From Novosphingobium taihuense (GTDB lineage: Bacteria; Pseudomonadota; Alphaproteobacteria; Sphingomonadales; Sphingomonadaceae), in NCBI RefSeq assembly GCF_007830315.1, contig NZ_VLKJ01000008.1, forward strand, positions 62,001-126,000: a DNA stretch of 64,000 bases, given 5' to 3'. Both the position numbers and the translations under genes were made by a program. Positions 1-8,869 of the stretch are shown here, piece by piece (position 1 is the stretch's first letter; each line of letters begins with the position of its first letter). A model generated the notes under the pieces. That model made no database searches, was not told the origin of the DNA, and saw nothing but the letters and a program-made list of their open reading frames with translations.

Positions 1-2
1 AG

Positions 3-737
3 TTTGCCAAGCTGACCACGCAGAACGTAGGCAAGCAGTTCGCGATCATCCTTGATGGCAAGGTGCTGTCCGCGCCGACGATCAACGAACCCATCATGGG
101 CGGCAGCGCAATCATCTCGGGCCGCTTCACCACCGAAAGCGCCAATGCGCTGGCGATCTCGCTGCGTTCCGGCGCACTGCCGGTGGACCTCAAGGTCGTG
201 GAAGAGCGCACCGTCGGGCCCGATCTTGGCGCGGATTCGATCCGCAAGGGCATGATCGCGATGGGCGTCGGCACGCTCGCTCTCGCCGTGTTCATCCTTG
301 TCACCTATGGCCGCTTCGGCGTCTATGCGAACCTCGCGGTGATCATAAACGTGCTGATGATCCTCGGTATCATGGGCATCATCGGCACCACGCTGACCCT
401 TCCGGGCATCGCGGGTTTCGTGCTGACGATCGGCGCGGCAGTCGACGCCAACGTGCTGATCAACGAGCGTATCCGTGAAGAGCGCCATCGTGGCCGCAAG
501 GTCACGCAGGCGGTCGAGCTCGGCTACAAGGAAGCCAGCCGCGCGATCTTCGATGCCAACATCACCAACGTCATCGCCGCCGTGCTGATGTTCGCGTTCG
601 GCTCTGGCCCAGTGAAGGGCTTTGCGGTCGTTCTGATGATCGGCATCGCCACCTCGGTGTTCACGGCCGTGACGCTGACCCGCATGTGGGTTGCCCAGTG
701 GCTGCGCCGCGCGCGTCCCACCGAAATCGCCCTGTAA
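3..737 (+). CDS. secD: Protein translocase subunit SecD, C-terminal part (5' end outside window)
   Basis: SecD is an inner-membrane subunit that, with SecF and YajC, uses the proton gradient to drive late steps of Sec-dependent protein export. Only the last 244 codons are present; the frame is open from base 3. The visible part starts in the end of the periplasmic P1 domain (GKVLSAPTINEPI, a typical SecD segment) and continues into membrane helices, including the segments MIAMGVGTLALAVFIL and GIAGFVLTIGAAVDANVLI. The last carries the AAVDANVLINERIREE motif shared by SecD and SecF as RND-type transporters. secF follows after a 15-base gap containing a GAGGAGG-like ribosome binding site, so the two are one operon. 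The identification is secure; only the extent at the 5' side is unknown. Confidence 0.97.
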   Translation, partial: FAKLTTQNVGKQFAIILDGKVLSAPTINEPIMGGSAIISGRFTTESANALAISLRSGALPVDLKVVEERTVGPDLGADSIRKGMIAMGVGTLALAVFILVTYGRFGVYANLAVIINVLMILGIMGIIGTTLTLPGIAGFVLTIGAAVDANVLINERIREERHRGRKVTQAVELGYKEASRAIFDANITNVIAAVLMFAFGSGPVKGFAVVLMIGIATSVFTAVTLTRMWVAQWLRRARPTEIAL

Positions 738-752
738 GAGGAGGAAGAACCC

Positions 753-1730
753 ATGAAACTCCTCAAGCTCGTTCCCGATCACACCAACATCCACTTTCTC
801 AAGTGGCGCGTGCCGTTCTACATCATCAGCCTCGTGCTGATGGCGGCATCGTGGGGGCTGGTGCTGACCAAGGGCCTCAATCTCGGCGTCGATTTCATCG
901 GCGGCCAGATGATCCGCGTCACCTTCGAACGCAGCGCCGAAGCGCCTGTCTCGACGCTGCGCGAGGAAGTTGGCAAGCTCGGCTATGGTGAGCCGATCAT
1001 CCAGCGCTACGGCAAGCCGAACGAGATCTCGATCCGCATGAAGCTGCCCGAAGGCGCAGACCATGAAGCGGCGCTGGCCGACAAGATGGCGCGCACGATC
1101 ACGGCTGACATCAAGAAGAACCACGCAGATGCGCGGATCGACGGCGTCGATTCGGTTTCGGGCAAGGTTTCGAAGGAGCTTGGCTGGGACGCGTTCAAGG
1201 CGCTGGGCCTCGCCTCGCTGGCAGTGGCGGCCTATATCTGGCTGCGCTTCGAATGGCAGTTCGGCGTGGGCGCGCTGTTCGCGCTGGTTCACGACGTGAC
1301 GCTGACCCTGGGCCTGTTCGCGCTGACGGGGATGGAGTTCGATCTCAACATCGTCGCTGCGCTGCTGACGCTGATCGGCTATTCGCTGAATGACACCATC
1401 GTCGTCTATGACCGCATCCGCGAGAACATGAAGAAGTTCCGCAAGATGCCGATGCCCGAACTGCTCGACCTTTCGGTGAACGAAACGCTGGCCCGTACCA
1501 TCGTGACCTCGCTCTCAATGCTGATCACGTTAGTGGCCCTGCTGCTGCTCGGCCCCGATGTGATCTTTGGCTTCACCGCGGCGATCACGCTGGGCATCTT
1601 CGTCGGTACCTACAGCTCGATCTACATGGCCGCGCCGATCCTGATCTGGCTCAAGGTCAATCCGAACAGCTTCGTGCCGACCGAGACGGCGCTCGAAAAG
1701 CAGGAGCGGCTTGCGCGCGACGGCGCCTGA
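753..1730 (+). CDS. secF: Protein translocase subunit SecF
   Basis: SecF is the partner of SecD in the proton-driven Sec accessory complex of the inner membrane. The 325-residue product has the usual length. It shows an N-terminal membrane helix (about residues 20-40), the SecF signature LNLGVDFIGGQMI just after it, a periplasmic domain (about 60-140), and five further helices. The RND-like motif GYSLNDTIVVYDRIREN lies near residue 220. The ATG at 753 follows the sequence AGAGGAGGAAG at a good distance, so the start is well supported. The gene ends the visible sec operon; the next gene lies on the other strand. Confidence 0.98.
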   Translation: MKLLKLVPDHTNIHFLKWRVPFYIISLVLMAASWGLVLTKGLNLGVDFIGGQMIRVTFERSAEAPVSTLREEVGKLGYGEPIIQRYGKPNEISIRMKLPEGADHEAALADKMARTITADIKKNHADARIDGVDSVSGKVSKELGWDAFKALGLASLAVAAYIWLRFEWQFGVGALFALVHDVTLTLGLFALTGMEFDLNIVAALLTLIGYSLNDTIVVYDRIRENMKKFRKMPMPELLDLSVNETLARTIVTSLSMLITLVALLLLGPDVIFGFTAAITLGIFVGTYSSIYMAAPILIWLKVNPNSFVPTETALEKQERLARDGA

Positions 1731-1769
1731 TCGTTCTCGAACCTGAAATGCCCGGAGCGGCGGTGGAAC

Positions 1770-2957
1770 TTAGCGTTCTGCCGCCGCTTCGTCGTAGAAG
1801 GCCGCGAGCGACGCGGCATTGGCGTCCCAGCTGAACCGTTCGGCATTGGCGGCCACTGCCGCTTGACTCGGCGGATTGGCGAGGACTTCGGCAACGCCCT
1901 GCGCAATCGCCTCCGGCGTGCGATCGACGATGCGTCCCGCGCTGTCGTCGAGCACGACTTCGCGCGCGCCGCCAACGTCTGGAATCACCAATGGGGTCCC
2001 GCAGGCGAGCGCCTCGATCCATGCATTGGCAAGCCCTTCGCGCTCCGATGGCAGGACCATTGCATCGCCGGCCGAGAGCAGGTCGGGCAGAACGTCGTGC
2101 TCCACCGCGCCGAGGAACATCACGCGCGATTCAAGAGCGAGTTCCGTGACCAGTGCCCGCAGCATCGGCTCGTGCTCTCCGGTGCCAACGATTGCCAGCC
2201 TCACGTCCTCCGGCAGCAGTAGGAGGGCACGGATCGCCAGCGCCTGTCCCTTGATCGGCAGCAGCGCGCCCACGCAAAGCAGCAGTCGCCCGTCGGGCCA
2301 GAGACCCAGCCCGTGCTGTCCGGATACCTTCTGCCGAGCCTCGGCCCGCGCCATCGGATGGAACCGTGCGCGGTCGAGGCCGGTGTAGTGCACCCGGATG
2401 CGGTCCTCGGGCATGCCCAGATCGACCATGTCGCGGGCCAGAGCGCAGGAAACCGAGAGCAGCACCGACGATTGCCGTGCCGCTTCCAGCATCTGCCGTC
2501 GGGGCAGGGCGCGCATGCCCCACAGATGAATGTCCGAGCCGCGCCCCTTTATGGCGAGAGGCAAGCCCAACGAGCGCGCCACCTTTGCCGCAGCTGGCCC
2601 GTCGGGATAGAAAAACTGCGCATCGACCATGTCGAACGGTCGTTCGGCATGGAGCCGTTTTGCAAGCGGCAGGATGCCGTGGGCGATCAGCATCGGGTTG
2701 ATCGGCCCTGAAAGCCCCGGCACCAGCAGAAATCGCGGATGGTGCACCGTGACCCCGCCCTGCTGCTCCACTTCGGGAATGGCCTTGAGCGCTGCGTAGC
2801 GCTTCATCGGGACAGGCGGGAGGCCGACCGGATTGACTACAGTTACGTCCCAGTCGCCACGCGCCGCAAGTGCCTGCATCTGTCGGCCAACGAAACGGCC
2901 GAAACCGGGACGGCCAGTGGCAGGATAAAGTGTCGAGATCGAGAGCAGCCGCCTCAC
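1770..2957 (-). CDS. Glycosyltransferase family 4 protein
   Basis: This is a GT-B fold retaining glycosyltransferase, likely moving a sugar from a nucleotide-sugar donor to a cell-surface glycan or lipid; donor and acceptor cannot be told. The N-terminal half has the family-4 opening STLYPATGRPGFGRFV. The C-terminal half has the Rossmann segment LLLCVGALLPIKGQ and the EX7E-type donor motif EREGLANAWIEALACG followed by TPLVIPDVGGAREVV. I place the start at the GTG at 2957 (VRRLLSISTLYP, 395 residues) because the only upstream ATG, at 2987, would overlap the preceding XRE gene, whose stop lies at 2959-2961. No strong ribosome binding site is visible, so the two genes may be translationally coupled. 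secF converges from the other side. Confidence 0.85.
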   Translation of the reverse strand: MRRLLSISTLYPATGRPGFGRFVGRQMQALAARGDWDVTVVNPVGLPPVPMKRYAALKAIPEVEQQGGVTVHHPRFLLVPGLSGPINPMLIAHGILPLAKRLHAERPFDMVDAQFFYPDGPAAAKVARSLGLPLAIKGRGSDIHLWGMRALPRRQMLEAARQSSVLLSVSCALARDMVDLGMPEDRIRVHYTGLDRARFHPMARAEARQKVSGQHGLGLWPDGRLLLCVGALLPIKGQALAIRALLLLPEDVRLAIVGTGEHEPMLRALVTELALESRVMFLGAVEHDVLPDLLSAGDAMVLPSEREGLANAWIEALACGTPLVIPDVGGAREVVLDDSAGRIVDRTPEAIAQGVAEVLANPPSQAAVAANAERFSWDANAASLAAFYDEAAAER

Positions 2958-2958
2958 G

Positions 2959-3531
2959 TCAGAGCTTGCGCACGAGCATCTCGGCAAGCCCGAGCCACGC
3001 CGGCCGGTCGATCACCACCTGTCTCTGGCCAGGGCCTGGCGGGAGCAGGGCGACGCGGCCGTCGCGCTGGTCGATCAGCCGACCGAAGGTGAAGCGGCCA
3101 CCGGGACGGGGCGAGAGAACGTCGCGGTTGAAGGCGCGGGCGAAATCGTCCGGATCGATCTGACGAAGCCAGACCTGATCGCCCGCCCGGTATTCGCCCG
3201 CACTGGCATCGACCGCCATGGCCATGAGCCGTGCCGAGCCATCGAGTGCCACGGGCAGGATCGCATCCATCGGCTTGGCCAGCGCCTCTGCCCCCTGCGC
3301 CCCAAGTCGCGCGACGAGCCGTGCCGGGCTTTCCTCGTCGGCCTTGACCAGAAGTTGCGGTTCCACACCAAGCGCTGCGCCGATGCGGTTCATCCACACC
3401 AGCGACAGGCTGCGCGTGCCGGTTTCGAGACGGCCGATTGTCTGCGCCGTCGTCGGCGGATCGCAACGCGCGGCAACGTCGGCGAGCGTCATGCCTTTCT
3501 GGCGGCGGATATCGCGAATTCGGTTGATCAT
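2959..3531 (-). CDS. XRE-family helix-turn-helix regulator
   Basis: The 190-residue product starts with a compact XRE/Cro-type helix-turn-helix (residues 1-62): RRQKGMTLADVAARC followed by TTAQTIGRLETGTRSLSLVW. The rest (about 80-190) resembles the peptide-binding half of LexA/S24-like repressors only in size and in its beta-rich composition (AGEYRAGDQVWLRQIDPDDF, LIDQRDGRVALLPPG). No Ser-Lys self-cleavage dyad could be assigned. It therefore looks like a one-component DNA-binding regulator with a C-terminal sensory or dimerisation domain. The next gene, a glycosyltransferase, begins immediately after its stop and may be its operon partner. Targets and ligand are unknown. Confidence 0.8.
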   Translation of the reverse strand: MINRIRDIRRQKGMTLADVAARCDPPTTAQTIGRLETGTRSLSLVWMNRIGAALGVEPQLLVKADEESPARLVARLGAQGAEALAKPMDAILPVALDGSARLMAMAVDASAGEYRAGDQVWLRQIDPDDFARAFNRDVLSPRPGGRFTFGRLIDQRDGRVALLPPGPGQRQVVIDRPAWLGLAEMLVRKL

Positions 3532-3628
3532 GATGCGACCTGAGCAAGCTCCGTGCTTAACCGCAACGGTGATTTTTGCTTACCTGTAAAGCTTGCGGCG
3601 TGGCAAGGCCTTTGCGCAGGTCCTAGGG

Positions 3629-5422
3629 CTAACCTTCCACCATCTCCGCCAGTTCCAGCCAGCGCTCCTCCGCCGCATCCTTGTCGGCGCGGACCTTTTC
3701 GAGCGCGGCCATCAGCGAATCGAACTTCTTCGGGTCCTTGGCGTATAGGTCCGGATCGGCCAACTGCGCCTCGCCGCGCGCGATGGCCGCGTCGAGTTCC
3801 TCGATCCGCTTGGGGAGCAATTCGTAGTCACGCTGGTCCTTGTAGGACAGCTTGCCCTTCCTGGGCAGCGCAGGTGGTGGAGATGATGCGGTGGCTTCGG
3901 CCTTCTCGCCGCCCCTTGCCACTGGCTTGCCCGCGAGACGCGCCTTGCGCATCTTTTCCCAGTCGGCATAGCCGCCCGCGACGATGTCCACGCGGCCCGA
4001 TCCGTCCATGCCCAGCGTTATCGTCACCGTGCGATCAAGGAAGTCGCGGTCGTGGCTTACGATCAGGACGGTGCCGTCGTAGTCCGAGATCACTTCCTGC
4101 AGCAGATCGAGCGTTTCGAGATCGAGGTCGTTGGTCGGCTCGTCGAGCACCAGCAGGTTGGAAAACCGTGCGAATTCGCGCGCAAGCAGCAGGCGCGATC
4201 GCTCCCCGCCCGAAAGCGTGCCAACGCGCGCTTCGACCAGCCCCGGATCGAACAGGAAGTCCTTGAGATAGCCCTGGATGTGCTTGCGCACGCCGCGCAC
4301 ATCGATCCAGTCACTGCCGTCTGCCAGCACGTCGCGCACGCGCTTGTCGGGTGCCATCAGGCTGCGCTGCTGGTCGATCATCACGCCCTGGAGCGTCTTG
4401 GCGAGCGTGATCGTCCCGCTGTCGGGCTCAAGTTCTCCGGTCAGCAGCTTGAGCAGCGTCGTCTTGCCCGCCCCATTCGATCCGACCACGCCGATGCGGT
4501 CCTTGCGCGTGATGCGCAGGGTGAAGTCCTTCACGATCGGCCGCTCGCCAAACGACTTGTTCACGTGATCCGCCACGATCACCGCCTTGCTCTTGGCATC
4601 GTCGCTGGCGATGGCGAGCTTGGCCGTCCCCTGCGGGCTGAGCATGGCCGCGCGTTGCGCCCGCATTTCCCACAGCTTCTCGAGCCGCCCCTGGTTGCGC
4701 TTGCGCCGCGCGGTCACGCCGCGCTCCAGCCAGTGCGCCTCGATCTTCAGCTTGGCGTCGAGCTTGTCCGCCGCGCGGGCTTCCTCGGCATAGACCTGCT
4801 CCATCCAAGCCTCGTACCCGCCAAAGCCGATGTCCTTGCGGCGCAGGCTGCCCCGGTCGAGCCACAGCGTCGCCTTGGTCAGGCGCTCAAGGAATGTACG
4901 GTCGTGGCTGATCACCACAAAGGCACCCCGGTAGCGCTGCAGCCAGTCCTCAAGCCAGTCGATCGCGGCAAGATCAAGGTGGTTGGTCGGCTCGTCGAGC
5001 AGCAGGAGATCGGGCTCGCTCGCCAGCGCACGGGCCAGCGCGGCACGGCGACGCTCGCCCCCGCTGGCGCTGTCGGCCTTTCGCGTGAGGTCAATGCCGA
5101 GCTGCCCGGCGATGGCTTCCACTTCGTGCCGGGGCGGGGCGTCCTTGCCCGAAAGCGCGAAGTCCATCAGCGTGTCGTAGCCGGTGAAGAACGGGTCCTG
5201 CTCCAGGGTCACGATCTTCGTGCCGGGCTGGATCGAGCGGGTGCCCTTGTCCGCATCGACCTGACCGCCCAGCAACTTGAGCAGCGTCGTCTTGCCAGCG
5301 CCATTGCGTCCGATCAGCGCGAGCCGGTCGCGCTGCTGGATGTGGATGTCGAGGTCCTGAAAGAGCCAGCCATTGCCCTGGATCAGGCCAAGGCCTTCCC
5401 AGCTGAGTATCGGTGCCGCCAT
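3629..5422 (-). CDS. ABC-F family ATPase (Uup-like)
   Basis: A soluble protein with two ATP-binding cassettes and no membrane domain. ABC-F proteins generally act on the ribosome, and Uup-type members are also linked to DNA transposon excision. Cassette 1 has Walker A GRNGAGKTT, signature SGGERRRAALARAL and Walker B LLLLDEPTNHLD. Cassette 2 repeats these as GSNGAGKTT, LSGGERSRLLLAREF and LLVLDEPTNDLD. The arm between them is charged and helical. The last 70 residues form a coiled coil (YKDQRDYELLPKRIEELDA) typical of the Uup C-terminal DNA-binding domain. I start at the ATG at 5422 (MAAPILSWEGL, 597 residues) rather than at the upstream codon at 5491, because conserved ABC-F homology begins there. 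A 592-residue open frame on the opposite strand is an artefact of this gene's codon bias. Confidence 0.93.
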   Translation of the reverse strand: MAAPILSWEGLGLIQGNGWLFQDLDIHIQQRDRLALIGRNGAGKTTLLKLLGGQVDADKGTRSIQPGTKIVTLEQDPFFTGYDTLMDFALSGKDAPPRHEVEAIAGQLGIDLTRKADSASGGERRRAALARALASEPDLLLLDEPTNHLDLAAIDWLEDWLQRYRGAFVVISHDRTFLERLTKATLWLDRGSLRRKDIGFGGYEAWMEQVYAEEARAADKLDAKLKIEAHWLERGVTARRKRNQGRLEKLWEMRAQRAAMLSPQGTAKLAIASDDAKSKAVIVADHVNKSFGERPIVKDFTLRITRKDRIGVVGSNGAGKTTLLKLLTGELEPDSGTITLAKTLQGVMIDQQRSLMAPDKRVRDVLADGSDWIDVRGVRKHIQGYLKDFLFDPGLVEARVGTLSGGERSRLLLAREFARFSNLLVLDEPTNDLDLETLDLLQEVISDYDGTVLIVSHDRDFLDRTVTITLGMDGSGRVDIVAGGYADWEKMRKARLAGKPVARGGEKAEATASSPPPALPRKGKLSYKDQRDYELLPKRIEELDAAIARGEAQLADPDLYAKDPKKFDSLMAALEKVRADKDAAEERWLELAEMVEG

Positions 5423-5533
5423 GTCGAGCCGCTTAGCCCCACCGTTGCGCAGGCGCAACGCCTGAGGCTGAACGATAGCGCCGCTTCGCATTCACGGCTT
5501 GTTCAATGCGCAAGTCTTATGCATGCGGACATC

Positions 5534-5830
5534 ATGAACCGTGTCATTGCCATCATCGCCGCTTCGCTGGCTGTCCTGCCTGTATCGTCCCACGCGCAAC
5601 AGCGCCCCGACGAGCAGAACGAGGCCCGCCGCGACCTGCGCGCGGGCAATGTTCGGTCGCTTCGGGACATCGAACGCCGCGTCCTGCCGACCAAGCCGGG
5701 GATGCAATACCTCGGCCCGGAGTACGATCCCTCGGCCATGGTCTATCGCCTCAAGTTCATCCGTGATGGCCGTGTATCGTTCGTCGATGTCGATGCGCGC
5801 ACTGGTCAGGTGCTGGGCGAGAGTCGCTGA
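5534..5830 (+). CDS. Small secreted PepSY-domain protein
   Basis: A 98-residue protein with a clear Sec signal peptide: MNRV, a hydrophobic core AIIAASLAVLPV, then cleavage probably after SSHA. The mature part (QQRPDEQNEARRDLRAG) ends in a PepSY-like unit, RLKFIRDGRVSFVDVDARTGQVLG. PepSY modules are small periplasmic domains often linked to protease inhibition or to two-component sensing. The next two genes are a response regulator and its kinase, and PepSY proteins next to such pairs are common in this group; it may feed periplasmic information to the kinase, but that is inference. An in-frame ATG at 5519 would add five residues; the start at 5534 gives the more typical signal peptide. Confidence 0.8.
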   Translation: MNRVIAIIAASLAVLPVSSHAQQRPDEQNEARRDLRAGNVRSLRDIERRVLPTKPGMQYLGPEYDPSAMVYRLKFIRDGRVSFVDVDARTGQVLGESR

Positions 5831-5863
5831 GCAGACGATCGGTGAACACAGGCTTTCTTGCCA

Positions 5864-5909
5864 GTTCCTTGACCGTTCAGGTTTCGCGCCCCATCTAGCC
5901 GTTCAGGTT
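5864..5909 (+). promoter_or_regulatory. Direct repeats upstream of the response regulator, possible autoregulatory operator
   Basis: In the gap between the PepSY gene and the response regulator, GTTC occurs at 5864, 5875 and 5901. The last two lie within an exact 11-base repeat, CCGTTCAGGTT (5873-5883 and 5899-5909). The 11-base step between the first two matches the one-turn spacing of tandem half-sites used by OmpR/PhoP-type regulators. This fits an autoregulatory site for the regulator encoded just downstream, but no consensus for this protein is known to me and the claim rests on spacing alone. Confidence 0.35.
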
Positions 5910-5944
5910 ATCGCGCCGCAAAAGCGCGCAGCAAGGGGCAAGTG

Positions 5945-6622
5945 ATGCGCATTCTGATCGTCGAGGACGAACCCACGCTCGGCAAGCAGCTCAAGAACAC
6001 GCTCGAACAGAACGGTTATGCGGTCGATCTTTCGGTCGATGGCGAGGACGGGCACTTCATGGGCTCGACCGAAGAATACGACGCGGTGATACTCGATCTC
6101 GGCCTGCCCGAGATCGATGGCCTGACCGTACTGGGCATGTGGCGCAAGGAAGGCCGCAAGTTCCCCGTTCTGGTTCTGACCGCGCGTGACAGCTGGTCCG
6201 ATAAGGTCGCCGGCCTCGATGCCGGTGCCGACGATTACCTCGCCAAGCCTTTCCAGACCGAAGAACTGATCGCCCGCCTGCGTGCGCTGATCCGCCGTGC
6301 TTCGGGCAACTCCTCGTCGGAACTGATCGCTGGCGATGTCCGCCTCGATACGCGCTCAGGCCGTGTCACGCTCAACGGCGAGCCGGTGAAGTTGACGGCG
6401 CAGGAATACAAGCTCCTGTCCTACCTGCTGCACCACAAGGGCAAGGTCGTCAGCCGCACCGAGCTGATCGAGCACATCTATGATCAGGATTTTGATCGCG
6501 ATTCGAACACGATCGAAGTCTTCGTCACGCGCATCCGCAAGAAGCTCGGGCCCGACGTGATCACCACGATCCGCGGCCTTGGCTATAGTCTCGACGATCC
6601 GGCCGAACCTGGCCGCGGCTGA
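5945..6622 (+). CDS. OmpR/PhoP-family two-component response regulator
   Basis: The 225-residue protein has a receiver domain (residues 1-118) with acidic pair VEDE, phospho-acceptor Asp51 in AVILDLGLPEIDG, the conserved Thr/Ala region VLVLTARD and Lys in DDYLAKPF. A winged-helix DNA-binding domain follows (about 128-222), with LTAQEYKLLSYLLHHKGKVV and the recognition region DRDSNTIEVFVTRIRKKLG. It should bind direct-repeat sites after phosphorylation by the kinase encoded 3 bases downstream. I start at the ATG at 5945; a GTG at 5942 is equally reachable from the AAGGGG ribosome binding site and would add one residue. Its resemblance is to PhoP-like regulators, but the stimulus is unknown. 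Confidence 0.93.
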   Translation: MRILIVEDEPTLGKQLKNTLEQNGYAVDLSVDGEDGHFMGSTEEYDAVILDLGLPEIDGLTVLGMWRKEGRKFPVLVLTARDSWSDKVAGLDAGADDYLAKPFQTEELIARLRALIRRASGNSSSELIAGDVRLDTRSGRVTLNGEPVKLTAQEYKLLSYLLHHKGKVVSRTELIEHIYDQDFDRDSNTIEVFVTRIRKKLGPDVITTIRGLGYSLDDPAEPGRG

Positions 6623-6625
6623 TAG

Positions 6626-8017
6626 GTGCCGGAGAAGGGCAGCAACGAAACGCCGCAGCCAGCGCCGCACACCGGCTCGCTGGCGCGGCGCATGCTGCTC
6701 ATCGCGGCAGGCTGGATCACCGTCCTGCTGCTCGGCGGCGGCCTCGCTCTAGACCAGACGCTGACCGGGCTCGTCACCCGCAATTTTGACGAACAGCTCG
6801 GCTACATGCTGACCGCGATGGTCGCCTCGGCCGAGATTGGTCCCGATGGCGAAGTGTTCTTCAATCGCCCCTTGGGCGACCAGCGCTTCCTTGAACCCAA
6901 CAGCGGCCTCTACTGGCAGATTTCGGGGCAGGGCCACGAGGACTTCCCCTCACGCTCCCTGTGGGATCGCTCGCTGCGCACCAATCCTGACAAAAATTAT
7001 GTCGACCCGGTTATCGAGGACAGCGATCAGTTCGATGGCGAGCGTCTGCGCATCATCCAGCGCTCGGTGATCCTGCCCGGCAGCAATACGCTTTGGGAAT
7101 TCCAGGTCGCCGCCAGCCGAGGCGAGATCGACGCGCAGATCCGCCGCATTCGCTCGATCCTGCTATGGTCGTTCCTCGCACTTGGCCTTGGCCTGTTCAC
7201 CATGGCAGGGCTGCAGACGTTCTACGGTCTTGGCCCCTTGCGCCGTGTGCGCCTTGCGATCGCCCGAATGCGCGAGGGCGGGGCAAGCCGGGTGACCGAT
7301 CCGCTGCCGCTTGAAGTCCAACCGCTTGTTGTCGAACTCAATGGGCTGCTCGAGCATTCCGAACGGCAGGCAGAGGAGGCGCGCACGCACGCAGGCAATC
7401 TTGCCCACGCGCTCAAGACGCCGCTGACCGTGGTGATGAACGCAGCCACCGCCAAGGCCGACGATCTTGCCGATACGGTGATCCGCGAAGCTGCGGTGAT
7501 GCGCCGTCAGGTCGACCATCACCTCGCCCGCGCCCGCGCCGTCGGCCGTCGCGCGGTCGGCATGTCGCGCGCGCAGGTCTGGGACAGTGCCGAGGCGGTG
7601 GAGCGCGCGGTGGTCCGGCTCTACCCGCAGGTTCGCCTCGACATGGATGGCAACCGCACTGCCGAAGTCTCGATCGAACGACAGGACCTCGACGAAATCC
7701 TCGGCAACCTGATCGAGAATGCCGCCAAGTACGGTGGCGGTTCGGTGTTCATCACCATCGATGCCGTGCCGACCGACCCGAAGTTCTGTGAGATATGGGT
7801 CGAGGACGACGGCATGGGCATCCCCGAAGAAGCCCGCACCCGCATCTTCGATCGCGGTGCCCGCCTCGATACCGGCAAGCCCGGCACGGGCCTCGGCCTC
7901 GCCATTGTCCGCGATGTCGCGGAAATCTACGGCGGCAACGTGGAACTCAGGGAAAGCGAGGATCTAGGCGGCTTGCAGTCGGTCCTGCGCTTGCCTCGTT
8001 CCGTGACTGCCAAGTAG
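6626..8017 (+). CDS. Sensor histidine kinase, partner of the upstream regulator
   Basis: A 463-residue membrane kinase. Helix 1 is at about residues 23-43, followed by a periplasmic sensor domain of about 130 residues (45-175), helix 2 at about 178-198, a HAMP-like linker (205-255), and a HisKA domain with His261 in GNLAHALKTPLTVVMNA. The HATPase domain shows the N box NLIENAAKYGGG, G1 VEDDGMGIPEEA, F-like IFDRGAR and G2 GTGLGLAIVRDVAEIYGG. The AHALKTPL phospho-acceptor variant and short sensor resemble PhoQ-type kinases. The start is a GTG at 6626, directly after the regulator's stop at 6622, so the two are co-translated. The ligand cannot be inferred. Confidence 0.92.
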   Translation: MPEKGSNETPQPAPHTGSLARRMLLIAAGWITVLLLGGGLALDQTLTGLVTRNFDEQLGYMLTAMVASAEIGPDGEVFFNRPLGDQRFLEPNSGLYWQISGQGHEDFPSRSLWDRSLRTNPDKNYVDPVIEDSDQFDGERLRIIQRSVILPGSNTLWEFQVAASRGEIDAQIRRIRSILLWSFLALGLGLFTMAGLQTFYGLGPLRRVRLAIARMREGGASRVTDPLPLEVQPLVVELNGLLEHSERQAEEARTHAGNLAHALKTPLTVVMNAATAKADDLADTVIREAAVMRRQVDHHLARARAVGRRAVGMSRAQVWDSAEAVERAVVRLYPQVRLDMDGNRTAEVSIERQDLDEILGNLIENAAKYGGGSVFITIDAVPTDPKFCEIWVEDDGMGIPEEARTRIFDRGARLDTGKPGTGLGLAIVRDVAEIYGGNVELRESEDLGGLQSVLRLPRSVTAK

Positions 8018-8124
8018 TAACCACACTGCTCCATCGGTCTTGCCAACCGCTCTGGAATCTCCGATCCAGACGCGGGAACAGATGGTCACGTAGCAAGCGT
8101 GGCCACCAACTTGGGTGGGGACTT

Positions 8125-8859
8125 ATGAAGGCAGGATTGTATATCGGGATCGCGGCGCTGTGTCTTGGGCAGACGGGGCAAGCGATGGCGCAGGAGCAGG
8201 CCGCGCCGCCTGCTGCACCTGCGGCCTCGGCTGGGTCCACGTGCGAATTGCACGTCTTTCCGACCGAAAACTACATTGGCTTCAACAGCGGGCTGCTTTC
8301 AGGGTTCGGCATTGTCGGCGCGGTGGCCGATCAGGAAGCGCACAAGGGCAGGGTCGCCACGGTCAAGGACCTGATGAAGGACTACCTCGGCCCCGACATC
8401 CAGCTCGCCGAACTCGAGAAGATCAACTACCGCACGCGACTTGGCGTGCAGGATTGGCAGGTCATCATCGAGCCGCCGACGCCTTCGAACGAGGCGGTCA
8501 AGGCCGATCCCGTGCTCAAGGCCAAGATCAAGGCGCTCAACGCCGATCTCAAGGCAGGCAAGCGTATCACCTCGTCGACCAATCCCTGCTACGCCGAGTT
8601 CCTTCTCGTCAGCGTGTTCTATTTCAAGGCGATGATGTACGGCAGCAACCTGCTGGTCGGCACGCAATTCCGCGATTTCAGCAAGGGCGGCGCGCCGATC
8701 ATCTCCATCGGCGCGGTAAAGAATCCTCTTGAAGTCTTCCCGCCGAAGACGCCGGACATGGTCGAACCAGCCAAGGCCGAACTGCGCGACGCCTTTGCCA
8801 AGGACTTCATCGAGTGGACCGAGAAGAAGCTCAAGGATGACAAGGCGGCCAGGAAGTAG
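8125..8859 (+). CDS. Secreted protein of unknown function
   Basis: I do not recognise this 244-residue protein. It begins with a Sec signal peptide (MKAGLYIGIAALCLGQTGQAMA, cleavage likely after AMA) followed by an Ala/Pro-rich linker. The mature domain has a pair of cysteines (STCELHVF near residue 40 and TNPCYAEF near 155) that could form a disulfide in the periplasm. Hydrophobic stretches such as GFNSGLLSGFGIVGAVAD and AEFLLVSVFYFKAMMYG suggest a compact globular fold. The C-terminus is helical and charged (DFIEWTEKKLKDDKAARK). ATG 8125 follows the purine-rich GGTGGGG; a longer upstream reading lacks the signal peptide and overlaps the kinase gene. It converges with xerC. Confidence 0.72.
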   Translation: MKAGLYIGIAALCLGQTGQAMAQEQAAPPAAPAASAGSTCELHVFPTENYIGFNSGLLSGFGIVGAVADQEAHKGRVATVKDLMKDYLGPDIQLAELEKINYRTRLGVQDWQVIIEPPTPSNEAVKADPVLKAKIKALNADLKAGKRITSSTNPCYAEFLLVSVFYFKAMMYGSNLLVGTQFRDFSKGGAPIISIGAVKNPLEVFPPKTPDMVEPAKAELRDAFAKDFIEWTEKKLKDDKAARK

Positions 8860-8869
8860 TCACGCCGGC

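Noticed and set aside
4052..5830. 592-residue open frame on the plus strand opposite the ABC-F gene
   Set aside because: It is a GC-bias shadow of the ABC-F gene. Only its last 98 codons (from 5534), which have a signal peptide and PepSY domain, are real.
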